Assembly (NCBI GenBank): GCA_943328865.2
Contig: CALQBR020000027.1
Location: forward strand, 1 to 9,372
Direction of reading: 5' to 3'
DNA length: 9,372 bases
Source of the DNA: Sphingobacterium thalpophilum
GTDB lineage: Bacteria > Bacteroidota > Bacteroidia > Flavobacteriales > Flavobacteriaceae
Shown here: positions 1 through 6,147 of the stretch, one piece after another
Numbering within the stretch: position 1 is the first letter of the stretch
Layout: each line of letters opens with the position of its first letter
The notes under the pieces: generated by a model
What the model was told of the DNA's origin: nothing
Seen by the model: the letters and a program-made list of their open reading frames with translations, nothing else
Database searches by the model: none
Translations under genes and position numbers: made by a program

Positions 1-115
1 AAGAAAATGCGCGGGTTAAACGATTATATTGACTTTGAATTTTAGCAGCATCATACACATAAATCGGACTGCCAAATTCGGCTGCTATAGTAAGTAATTC
101 ATTAGATTTCATCAT
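1..115 (-). CDS. lysA: Diaminopimelate decarboxylase, N-terminal fragment (runs off the left edge)
   Basis: Only the first 38 codons lie in the window; the gene continues beyond base 1. The translation starts MMKSNELLTIAAEFGSP and continues with IYVYD and a QSQYNRLTRAF segment. This matches the usual N-terminus of LysA, where 'FGSPxYVYD' opens the alanine-racemase-like PLP barrel. LysA decarboxylates meso-diaminopimelate to lysine in the cytoplasm. Two adjacent ATG codons (113-115 and 110-112) could be the start; the upstream one is given. A good promoter ends only about 15 bases upstream, implying a very short leader. The gene is divergent from sucC. The catalytic lysine and substrate-binding parts are outside the window, so the call rests on the N-terminal signature alone. 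Confidence 0.85.
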   Translation of the reverse strand, partial: MMKSNELLTIAAEFGSPIYVYDAAKIQSQYNRLTRAFS

Positions 116-130
116 GCTAATAATTTTCTG

Positions 131-161
131 CTAAATTAGATTGATATCTATTGATTCCAAA
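131..161 (-). promoter_or_regulatory. Probable lysA promoter (Bacteroidota type)
   Basis: Read on the minus strand, TTTG (bases 161-158) is followed after 19 bases by TAATTTAG (138-131). This is the Bacteroidota -33/-7 arrangement with one mismatch in the -7 element (consensus TAnnTTTG). Transcription would begin about 10 bases before the lysA ATG. Found by eye only. Confidence 0.5.
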
Positions 162-292
162 ATTTTAATGGCAATAAATAAAAAATAAAATGAGGAATTG
201 TATGGTTGAAATGAGTGTTTTCGATCTTTTTTATAAGCTTCAAAAGAAAAACAGAATCACTTATAAAGACACCAAATAAAAATATAAAATAC

Positions 293-324
293 TTTCGGTA
301 AGTAGTTAGAATTTGTTATTTTTG
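293..324 (+). promoter_or_regulatory. Probable sucC promoter (Bacteroidota type)
   Basis: TTTC (293-296) is followed after 20 bases by a perfect -7 element TATTTTTG (317-324). The -33 element has one mismatch to TTTG. The predicted start point is near base 331, giving a leader of about 25 bases before the sucC ATG at 356. The leader is A-rich without a Shine-Dalgarno site, as is normal in this phylum. Confidence 0.6.
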
Positions 325-355
325 TACCACTTTTAAAAAAGCCAAAAACTTCATT

Positions 356-1549
356 ATGGATATACACGAATACCAAGGAAAAGAGATATTAGCCAGTTAC
401 GGTGTTAAAGTACAACGTGGTTATGTTGCCAACAACCCACAAGAAGCGGTTGCTGCTGCTAAACAGTTAACAGCGGAAACAGGAACAGGATGGCATGTGA
501 TTAAAGCACAAGTTCACGCAGGTGGTCGTGGAAAAGGGGGGGGCGTTAAACTTGCTAAAAATTTACAGCAAGTTGAAGAAATTGCAGAACAAATCATTGG
601 TATGCAATTGGTAACCCCACAAACTTCTGCTGAAGGGAAAAAAGTACACAAAGTTTTAATTGCTGAAGATGTTTACTATCCAGGAGAAAGTGAAACGTCT
701 GAATTTTATATGTCTGTTTTATTGAATAGAGGTAGAGGTCGTAACATGATTATGTATTCTACGGAAGGTGGAATGGATATTGAAGAAGTTGCAGAACATA
801 CCCCTCATTTAATTTTTACCGAAGAAATTGATCCTGCTGTTGGATTACAAGGTTTTCAAGCCAGAAGAATTGCTTTCAATTTAGGATTGTCAGGTAATGC
901 TTTCAAAGAAATGACACAATTCGTAGCTTCCTTATACAATGCTTACATTGGTTGTGATGCTTCTATGTTTGAAATCAACCCTGTTTTGAAAACATCTGAC
1001 AATAAAATTATTGCCGTTGATGCTAAAGTAAATTTAGATGACAACGCTTTGTTCAGACAAAAGAAATATGCTGATATGCGTGATGTTCGTGAGGAGAATC
1101 CAATCGAAGTGGAAGCAAAAGAAGTAGGATTGAATTATGTTGACCTTGACGGAACAGTAGGTTGTATGGTAAACGGAGCTGGACTAGCAATGGCTACCAT
1201 GGATTTAATTAAATATGCAGGTTTTGAGCCAGCAAACTTCCTTGACGTTGGTGGAACTGCAGATGCGAAACGTGTGGAAACAGCTTTCCGTATTATTTTG
1301 AAAGATCAAAATGTAAAAGCTATTTTGATTAACATTTTTGGAGGAATCGTTCGATGTGACCGTGTAGCTCAAGGAGTTGTTGACGCTTACAAAAATATGG
1401 GAGACGCTATTAAAGTACCAATTATTGTTCGTTTACAAGGAACCAATGCTGAAATTGCTAAAGAATTAATTGATAATTCAGGAATGCCAATTTTATCAGC
1501 AGTTGAATTCCAAGAAGCAGCAGATCAAGTAAAAGCGGCTTTATCTTAG
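356..1549 (+). CDS. sucC: Succinyl-CoA ligase (ADP-forming), beta subunit
   Basis: The beta subunit of succinyl-CoA synthetase works with SucD in the TCA cycle, converting succinyl-CoA plus ADP and phosphate to succinate, CoA and ATP in the cytoplasm. The protein has 397 residues, close to the usual 385-400. The N-terminal ATP-grasp domain starts with MDIHEYQGKEIL and carries the glycine-rich nucleotide loop GGRGKGGGVK (56-65). Metal/nucleotide residues are visible in FEINP (205-209) and VDAK (222-225). The C-terminal ligase domain has NGAGLAMATMD (273-283), FLDVGGTA (295-302) and NIFGGIVRCD (326-335). The gene appears monocistronic: sucD does not follow and a terminator begins 25 bases after the stop. 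A run of eight G (536-543) lies inside the glycine loop codons, but the frame stays intact and the protein is complete. Confidence 0.97.
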   Translation: MDIHEYQGKEILASYGVKVQRGYVANNPQEAVAAAKQLTAETGTGWHVIKAQVHAGGRGKGGGVKLAKNLQQVEEIAEQIIGMQLVTPQTSAEGKKVHKVLIAEDVYYPGESETSEFYMSVLLNRGRGRNMIMYSTEGGMDIEEVAEHTPHLIFTEEIDPAVGLQGFQARRIAFNLGLSGNAFKEMTQFVASLYNAYIGCDASMFEINPVLKTSDNKIIAVDAKVNLDDNALFRQKKYADMRDVREENPIEVEAKEVGLNYVDLDGTVGCMVNGAGLAMATMDLIKYAGFEPANFLDVGGTADAKRVETAFRIILKDQNVKAILINIFGGIVRCDRVAQGVVDAYKNMGDAIKVPIIVRLQGTNAEIAKELIDNSGMPILSAVEFQEAADQVKAALS

Positions 1550-1574
1550 TTAGATAAAAAGCCTTATAAATATG

Positions 1575-1606
1575 AAAACCTGAGTTTTAAAGCTCAGGTT
1601 TTTTTT
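1575..1606 (+). terminator. Rho-independent terminator after sucC, probably bidirectional
   Basis: AAAACCTGAG (1575-1584) pairs with CTCAGGTTTT (1593-1602) around an 8-base loop, and the T run continues to 1606. The A run on the left side means the minus-strand transcript also has a U stretch after the stem, so the hairpin can also end the converging DUF1456 gene, whose stop is at 1638. Confidence 0.85.
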
Positions 1607-1637
1607 GTTTTCAGAAATAAAATCAATAGAAAGGTTA

Positions 1638-2069
1638 TCATTTTTTGTTTTTACCGTTTTTGTATCTTACATTTTCAACGACTTGTACTTTTGGAGCCGG
1701 TTTTTTATCTCTTGGTTTCGAGCCGGATACAGGTTTTTTCTTAAATTCAGTTTTTGGTTTCGGTTTGAAATCTTCTCTTTCTTTCGCCCCTTCTTTTACT
1801 GGTATTTCGGATTTGTGTTTGGCCAAAATATCCGCTGGATTTTTCGGGTTTTCTTTAGTACCGCGCAAGTGGATTACCAAGCCATTTAAGAAATTGCGCA
1901 ACACTTGATCGCCACATTCCATGTAGTTTTCATGGTCTTCGGCACGGAAAAAAGCACCCAATTCTGATTTTGTAATTCTAAAATCTACTAATTCTAAGAT
2001 TTCAACTATTTGATCATCACGCAGCATTAAGGCAACACGTAGTTTTTTAAGGATATCGTTGTTTGTCAT
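1638..2069 (-). CDS. DUF1456 (YehS-like) family protein with basic C-terminal tail
   Basis: The 143-residue protein begins MTNNDILKKLRVAL and contains one DUF1456 domain at about residues 1-70. Visible family features are 'NDILKKLR', 'FRAEDHENYMECGDQ' (41-55) and 'LRNFLNGLVIHLRG' (57-70). Escherichia coli YehS carries two such domains in about 156 residues. Here the second is replaced by a Lys/Pro-rich, probably disordered tail (about 71-143, with several KPKPK/KKP-like clusters), which might bind nucleic acid; that is an inference from charge only. The family's biochemical function is not established. The gene converges on sucC and shares its terminator; it is separated from tpiA upstream by that operon's terminator, so it is probably transcribed alone. 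Confidence 0.88.
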   Translation of the reverse strand: MTNNDILKKLRVALMLRDDQIVEILELVDFRITKSELGAFFRAEDHENYMECGDQVLRNFLNGLVIHLRGTKENPKNPADILAKHKSEIPVKEGAKEREDFKPKPKTEFKKKPVSGSKPRDKKPAPKVQVVENVRYKNGKNKK

Positions 2070-2087
2070 TTTTTATAGTAATTTAAG

Positions 2088-2095
2088 CAAAGATA
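2088..2095 (-). promoter_or_regulatory. Possible -7 element for the DUF1456 gene
   Basis: On the minus strand TATCTTTG matches the -7 consensus TAnnTTTG exactly, 18 bases upstream of the ATG at 2069. I could not find a convincing TTTG at the expected distance upstream, so this is a half-supported promoter. Confidence 0.4.
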
Positions 2096-2257
2096 GATTT
2101 TATTTGGTTAAAGTCTTTATGAGTGTGTTAGTTTTCTAAAAGCTGCAAGCACGTGTAGAGATTTAAGGAAATGGTACTCAAAATTCTGATACCGATTTTT
2201 AGATTTTTTACATAACGACTTTTTATTTAGGAATTGCTAATAGTGAGTAGTGATCAT

Positions 2258-2287
2258 AAAAAAAGCGGTAATTTCAATCACCGCTTT
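2258..2287 (-). terminator. Rho-independent terminator of the tpiA operon
   Basis: AAAGCGGT (2262-2269) pairs with ACCGCTTT (2280-2287) around a 10-base loop. On the minus strand the stem is followed by a U7 run (complement of A at 2258-2264). It lies 21 bases beyond the tpiA stop and ends the four-gene minus-strand operon. Confidence 0.85.
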
Positions 2288-2308
2288 ATCAAAATTATAT
2301 TAGAATAA

Positions 2309-3061
2309 TTATATCGCACTCACAATTGCGGCGAAATCGCTTGCTTTTAAAGCGGCACCACCTATTAACCCCCCATCGACATCTGGTTTAGAGAAAATTT
2401 CTTTAGCATTATCGGGTTTTACACTTCCACCATAAAGAATAGAAACTTCTTCGGCTATCTCACTTCCAAATTGCTTACGGATGGTTTCACGAATGAAAGC
2501 ATGCATTTCCTGCGCTTGTTCGGGCGTTGCCGTTTCGCCTGTACCAATAGCCCACACCGGTTCATAAGCCAAAACAATGGAATTCCAATCCTTAGCCTCA
2601 GTATGGAATAATCCGTTACGCAATTGGTTTTCTACAATGGTAAAATGATTTTTTGACTGACGGTCTTTTAGTTCTTCTCCAAAACAGAAAATAACACGCA
2701 TATGATGTTTTAAAGCGGTATTTACTTTTGCGGCTAGAATCGCATCGCTTTCATAAAAACAGGCACGACGCTCTGAATGTCCAATAATGACAGTGTTTAC
2801 CCCAATGCTTTTTAGCATATCGGCAGAAATTTCACCAGTAAAAGCGCCATTTTCTGCTTGATGCATGTTTTGTGCGGCCACATCTATATTAGTGAATTCT
2901 AAATGTGCTACAGCAGAAGCCAAGTTTACAAAAGTAGGGGCTACAATAATTTCAGCATCCTTGTCATTGGGTAACTGATCGATTAAATCGTTTAATAAAT
3001 CTTCGGTTTCTGCTGCATTTTTATGCATTTTCCAGTTTCCGGCAACTATTTTATGTCTCAT
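2309..3061 (-). CDS. tpiA: Triosephosphate isomerase
   Basis: TpiA interconverts dihydroxyacetone phosphate and glyceraldehyde-3-phosphate in glycolysis and gluconeogenesis (cytoplasm, dimeric TIM barrel). The 250-residue length is standard. Catalytic and binding residues are all present: Asn9 and Lys11 in GNWKMH, His95 in IIGHSERR (92-99), the conserved Cys126, Glu167 in AYEPVWAIGTG (165-175, including the start of the flexible lid loop), and the phosphate-binding segments GGSVKPDN (211-218) and GGLIGGAAL (230-238). The ATG shares one base with the TAA stop of the upstream TlpA-like gene (TAATG), so the two are probably translationally coupled. It is the last gene of the operon, followed by a hairpin terminator. 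Confidence 0.98.
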   Translation of the reverse strand: MRHKIVAGNWKMHKNAAETEDLLNDLIDQLPNDKDAEIIVAPTFVNLASAVAHLEFTNIDVAAQNMHQAENGAFTGEISADMLKSIGVNTVIIGHSERRACFYESDAILAAKVNTALKHHMRVIFCFGEELKDRQSKNHFTIVENQLRNGLFHTEAKDWNSIVLAYEPVWAIGTGETATPEQAQEMHAFIRETIRKQFGSEIAEEVSILYGGSVKPDNAKEIFSKPDVDGGLIGGAALKASDFAAIVSAI

Positions 3062-3555
3062 TATTTTTGTGATTTAAGGATGTTTTGGATGGTGTCGAAT
3101 TCGGTTTCGATGGCTCGATATAAAATAATTTTTCCAGATTTGTCGATAATAATATATCTAGGTATCCAATCTAAATCGATTGCTTTTCCAAAAGTACCTT
3201 TCATGCCATCTTGAGCCATGAAATGATCGCCTTTTAATTCGTGTTTTTCAATTCCGAGTTTCCATTTTTCAACGGTTTTATCCATCGAAATGAATACATA
3301 AGCAACTTCAGGTTTTGCTAATTGTAGCTCTTTTGTTTTTGGCATTGCTTTGATGCAATCCCCACACCAAGAAGCCCAAATTTCAAGTACGATTGTCTTG
3401 CCTTGGTGTTTTTTTAGTATTTCATCAAAAGCGATTGTTGTTCCTTCAAGAGTCAATAATTTTTCAGCTAAAGCCTCTTTTGAAAATTCCTTTTTTTGAG
3501 CATTGGAACACGAAAAACTGGAAATAATAAGTAGTAAGGCGACTATTTTTTTCAT
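3061..3555 (-). CDS. TlpA-like thioredoxin-fold lipoprotein
   Basis: This 164-residue protein is a probable membrane-anchored thiol-disulfide oxidoreductase facing the periplasm. A short hydrophobic signal ends in SSFSC, a lipobox-like site with Cys16. The thioredoxin-fold domain covers about 35-160, with the redox motif WCGDC (63-67; Cys64 and Cys67) in the context 'EIWASWCGDC' and the expected cis-proline region WIPRY (130-134). The family (TlpA/ResA-like) usually keeps protein cysteines or cytochrome cysteines reduced; the target here is unknown. It lies 22 bases after the BT_3928-like gene and overlaps tpiA by one base, within a single operon. The adjacent membrane protein, which has a Cys-Gly-Cys motif, is a candidate redox partner (inference). 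Confidence 0.9.
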   Translation of the reverse strand: MKKIVALLLIISSFSCSNAQKKEFSKEALAEKLLTLEGTTIAFDEILKKHQGKTIVLEIWASWCGDCIKAMPKTKELQLAKPEVAYVFISMDKTVEKWKLGIEKHELKGDHFMAQDGMKGTFGKAIDLDWIPRYIIIDKSGKIILYRAIETEFDTIQNILKSQK

Positions 3556-3577
3556 ATTTTAATAAGATAAAGCAAAA

Positions 3578-4678
3578 TTATAATTTCAAAAGGTCAAGGT
3601 CATTATGGTGGACTTTTTGTTTGATGGTTCCTTTTTCTAAAATCACCAAGCTCGGATTTGCTCTTTCAATAGTTTTAAGTGTCGTAGCATCACAGAAATA
3701 AAAATCAAAAGTAAATCCGAAGTCTTTTTTTGCTTTGGCAATTTCATCGGGTAAAGACGCGGTCATAGCAATTACAGTGTATCCCTTAATTTTGGCTTGT
3801 TGATTCAGTTTTTCCAACTTCGCTAAACCATTTTTATCAGATTTTGATAAGTCGTAGGTAACAAAGACAAGTAATTTTGGATTTTCCAATAATTCCTCTT
3901 TGTAATCGGATCCATCTAATTCCATAGTAAAGTCATGAATAGGAGGGACGTAGCCTTCTGTGATTACTTTGTCTTTTCGGTCTACAAAAGTAGCTCCTTC
4001 GGGAATAGCCATCAAGTCTTTTTCAGTAAACTCTTTGTCTACTCCGTTGACCTTATAAATAAAAATCATCTCAACCACCGATTTGGCGGCACCCTCAGGA
4101 ATTGCCATTCCTTTTTGAATGCTATTGCCTACTTTGAAAGGACGGAAATCGATTATTGGCAAGTGATAAAAAACCCAGTACGCCATAAATAGGCACAAGC
4201 CAATACTGGTTAAAGTAGTTGAAATTTGTAGTTTATTTCTAAATAAAGGATTGATTAATCTGATGTTAAAAAACAGGATGATGATAAAAAATAACAAGAC
4301 CACGTCTTTTGTAAAAGATTGCCAAGGCGTTAATTTTAAAGCATCACCAAAACAACCACAATCTTTGACTACATTAAAATAGGCAGAGTAAAAAGTCAGA
4401 AAAGTAAACATCACAATCAAGAGCAATAAACTCCATATCGTAAATTTTGATTGATACCCGATCAGCAGCATTACCCCTAAAACCACTTCGATAATTACTA
4501 AAAACAAAGCTAAAGCTAATGAGAATGGTACCAAAAAAGGCATGTTGAATACGGGTTCGCTAAAATATTCAGCCAGTTTATATGAGAAACCAACAGGGTC
4601 GTTTAGTTTTATCAGGCCTGAGATGATGAACAATAGCCCTACGAAAATCCTAGAAAATTGAATGAAACCTTTTTTCAT
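3578..4678 (-). CDS. BT_3928-like DoxX/MauE-type membrane protein with thioredoxin-like C-terminal domain
   Basis: The 366-residue protein has an N-terminal membrane domain with hydrophobic segments near 7-24, 48-73, 81-104, 123-139 and 153-170. The loop before the fourth segment contains DCGCFGD (106-112), the Cys-Gly-Cys motif seen in MauE/DoxX-type proteins linked to periplasmic disulfide chemistry. The C-terminal part (about 180-366) has a predicted thioredoxin-like pattern: a strand 'LLVFVTYD' (269-276) and 'NPSLVILEKG' (341-350) where a cis-proline would sit. The place of CxxC reads DLSKS, so the active-site cysteines are absent; only Cys329 remains. A short repeat AIPEGA occurs at 192-197 and 224-229. 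The gene starts 3 bases after the DUF1599 stop and precedes the TlpA-like lipoprotein gene. The family assignment is from recall of Bacteroidota proteins; the function is unproven. Confidence 0.85.
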   Translation of the reverse strand: MKKGFIQFSRIFVGLLFIISGLIKLNDPVGFSYKLAEYFSEPVFNMPFLVPFSLALALFLVIIEVVLGVMLLIGYQSKFTIWSLLLLIVMFTFLTFYSAYFNVVKDCGCFGDALKLTPWQSFTKDVVLLFFIIILFFNIRLINPLFRNKLQISTTLTSIGLCLFMAYWVFYHLPIIDFRPFKVGNSIQKGMAIPEGAAKSVVEMIFIYKVNGVDKEFTEKDLMAIPEGATFVDRKDKVITEGYVPPIHDFTMELDGSDYKEELLENPKLLVFVTYDLSKSDKNGLAKLEKLNQQAKIKGYTVIAMTASLPDEIAKAKKDFGFTFDFYFCDATTLKTIERANPSLVILEKGTIKQKVHHNDLDLLKL

Positions 4679-4681
4679 GAT

Positions 4682-5224
4682 TTATTTTTTAAAATCCATT
4701 AAAATTAATGCGAAAACGGAATAGTTAATCATATCCTGATAATTGGCATCAATCCCTTCAGAAACTAAAGTTTGCCCTTTATTATCTTCGATTTGTTTGA
4801 CACGGAGTAATTTCTGTAAGATCAAATCCGTTAGTGAGCTTACCCGCATCTCTCGCCAAGCTTCCCCGTAATCATGGTTTTTGGCTTCCATTAAATCTTT
4901 AGTGAGTTTGACTTTTGCATCGTATAGTTCGGTTGCTTTGATCACATCAAGATCCGGTTGGTCTACCACTCCTAAATCCAATTGGATTAAAGCCATAATC
5001 GAATAATTGATAATACCAATGAATTCCCCAGTTTCATCTTCATCGACTTTCCGAATGTTATTTTCTTGTAAGCTTCTGATGCGTTGTGCCTTTATGAAAA
5101 TTTGGTCAGTTAACGAAGGTAATCTTAATATACGCCAAGCACTGCCGTAATCTTTCATTTTATTGATAAACAAATCGCGACAAATCGCAATCACCGTATC
5201 ATATTCTTGGGAAGTATTCTTCAT
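4682..5224 (-). CDS. DUF1599 protein with two tandem domain copies
   Basis: The 180-residue protein starts at the ATG at 5224 (MKNTSQEYD), 31 bases below a good promoter. The frame stays open up to a TTG at 5317, but that would run over the promoter and the folP start, so the longer form is rejected. Two copies of the same unit are obvious: KDYGSAWR (24-31), SLTD (37-40) and INYS (72-75) recur as HDYGEAWR (117-124), SLTD (130-133) and INYS (167-170). Both copies look alpha-helical. DUF1599 is also called a nucleotide-modification-associated domain because related domains occur in phage base-modification clusters (recalled); the role of the chromosomal Bacteroidota form is unknown. It is the first gene of the operon ending in tpiA and is divergent from folP. 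Confidence 0.88.
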   Translation of the reverse strand: MKNTSQEYDTVIAICRDLFINKMKDYGSAWRILRLPSLTDQIFIKAQRIRSLQENNIRKVDEDETGEFIGIINYSIMALIQLDLGVVDQPDLDVIKATELYDAKVKLTKDLMEAKNHDYGEAWREMRVSSLTDLILQKLLRVKQIEDNKGQTLVSEGIDANYQDMINYSVFALILMDFKK

Positions 5225-5254
5225 TATTGGTGTATATTTGTATTCAAATTTCCC

Positions 5255-5285
5255 CAAAAATAGTATATTTTTTTTGATTGAGAAA
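5255..5285 (-). promoter_or_regulatory. Probable promoter of the DUF1599-BT_3928-TlpA-tpiA operon
   Basis: On the minus strand TTTC (5285-5282) is followed after 19 bases by TATTTTTG (5262-5255), a perfect -7 element. This is the same pair of elements, with one base difference in spacing, as upstream of sucC. Transcription would start near 5248, about 24 bases before the DUF1599 ATG. It lies in the 92-base gap shared with folP, for which I could not find an equally clear promoter. Confidence 0.6.
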
Positions 5286-5316
5286 TTTAGCAGTCTTTTA
5301 AAAAAAAGCCAAACCA

Positions 5317-6147
5317 ATGACTATTAATTGCAAAGGGCAACTGATCGATTTAGCTACTCCCAAAGTGATGGGGATTTTGAATGTGACGCCCAACTCTTTT
5401 TTTGATGGTGGAAAGTATAAAAATCAACAGGAAATACTTTCTCAAGTTGAATTAATGCTTGCTGAAGGGGCCACTTTTATTGATGTCGGTGCTTATTCAA
5501 GCAAACCCAATGCTGATTTTGTGTCTGTCAAAGAAGAATTAGCTAGGATTATTCCTGTTGTTGATTTAATCTTGAAACACTTTCCAAAGGCTTTACTTTC
5601 AATAGATACTTTTAGAAGTGAAGTAGCCCAATTGACAATCGAAAATGGTGCCGCGCTAATTAATGATATTGCAGCTGGAAGTCTTGATGAACAAATGATG
5701 GCAGTTGTTGCAAAACATAATGTTCCTTACATCATGATGCACATGCGAGGAACGCCCCAAACCATGCAGACCATGACCGATTACAAGGATATTGTCAAGG
5801 AAATGCTTTTTTATTTTTCTCAAAAGGTACATCAAGCCAGAAGTTTAGGAATTAACGATTTGATTTTAGATCCCGGTTTTGGTTTTGCAAAAACAACGGA
5901 TCAAAATTATGAGGTATTGCAAAAAATGGAATTGTTTCAAATGTTAGAATTACCTTTATTAGCAGGTATTTCTAGGAAATCAATGGTCTATAAACCATTA
6001 CATTCTAATGCGTCAGAAGCCTTAAATGGAACGACCGTTTTGAATACCATAGCTTTGACTAAGGGCTCCAAAATACTAAGGGTTCACGATGTAAAAGAAG
6101 CGATGGAATGTATTACCTTATATAATAAACTCAACCCATCAATATGA
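5317..6147 (+). CDS. folP: Dihydropteroate synthase
   Basis: FolP condenses p-aminobenzoate with 6-hydroxymethyl-dihydropterin pyrophosphate to give dihydropteroate in folate synthesis; it is the sulfonamide target. The 276-residue TIM-barrel protein shows the family blocks: GILNVTPNSFFDGG (19-32), SIDTF (95-99) with Asp97, INDIAAG (115-121) with Asn116, MMHMRGTP (140-147), DPGFGFAKT (185-193) with Asp185, GISRKSMV (217-224) with Lys221, and LRVHDV (254-259) with Arg255 and His257. Loop 2 reads GAYSSKPNA (58-66), where many FolP have a TRPG-type sequence, so the usual Arg is Lys here. The stop overlaps the next start by four bases (ATGA), implying coupled translation with the downstream lipoprotein gene. 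Confidence 0.97.
   Translation: MTINCKGQLIDLATPKVMGILNVTPNSFFDGGKYKNQQEILSQVELMLAEGATFIDVGAYSSKPNADFVSVKEELARIIPVVDLILKHFPKALLSIDTFRSEVAQLTIENGAALINDIAAGSLDEQMMAVVAKHNVPYIMMHMRGTPQTMQTMTDYKDIVKEMLFYFSQKVHQARSLGINDLILDPGFGFAKTTDQNYEVLQKMELFQMLELPLLAGISRKSMVYKPLHSNASEALNGTTVLNTIALTKGSKILRVHDVKEAMECITLYNKLNPSI

Noticed and set aside
1605..1908. Plus-strand open frames of 87-94 codons after sucC
   Set aside because: They are antisense to the DUF1456 gene; their Phe-rich composition mirrors its Lys-rich tail, and they have no promoter or recognisable domain.
3935..4192. Plus-strand frame of 85 codons inside the BT_3928-like gene
   Set aside because: Shadow of the real minus-strand gene; no protein-like features. 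The same applies to plus-strand frames at 3023-3214 and 8395-8583.
5225..5317. N-terminal extension of the DUF1599 protein to a TTG start
   Set aside because: The extra 31 residues start at a TTG overlapping the folP start and cover the operon's own promoter; the ATG at 5224 fits the family N-terminus.
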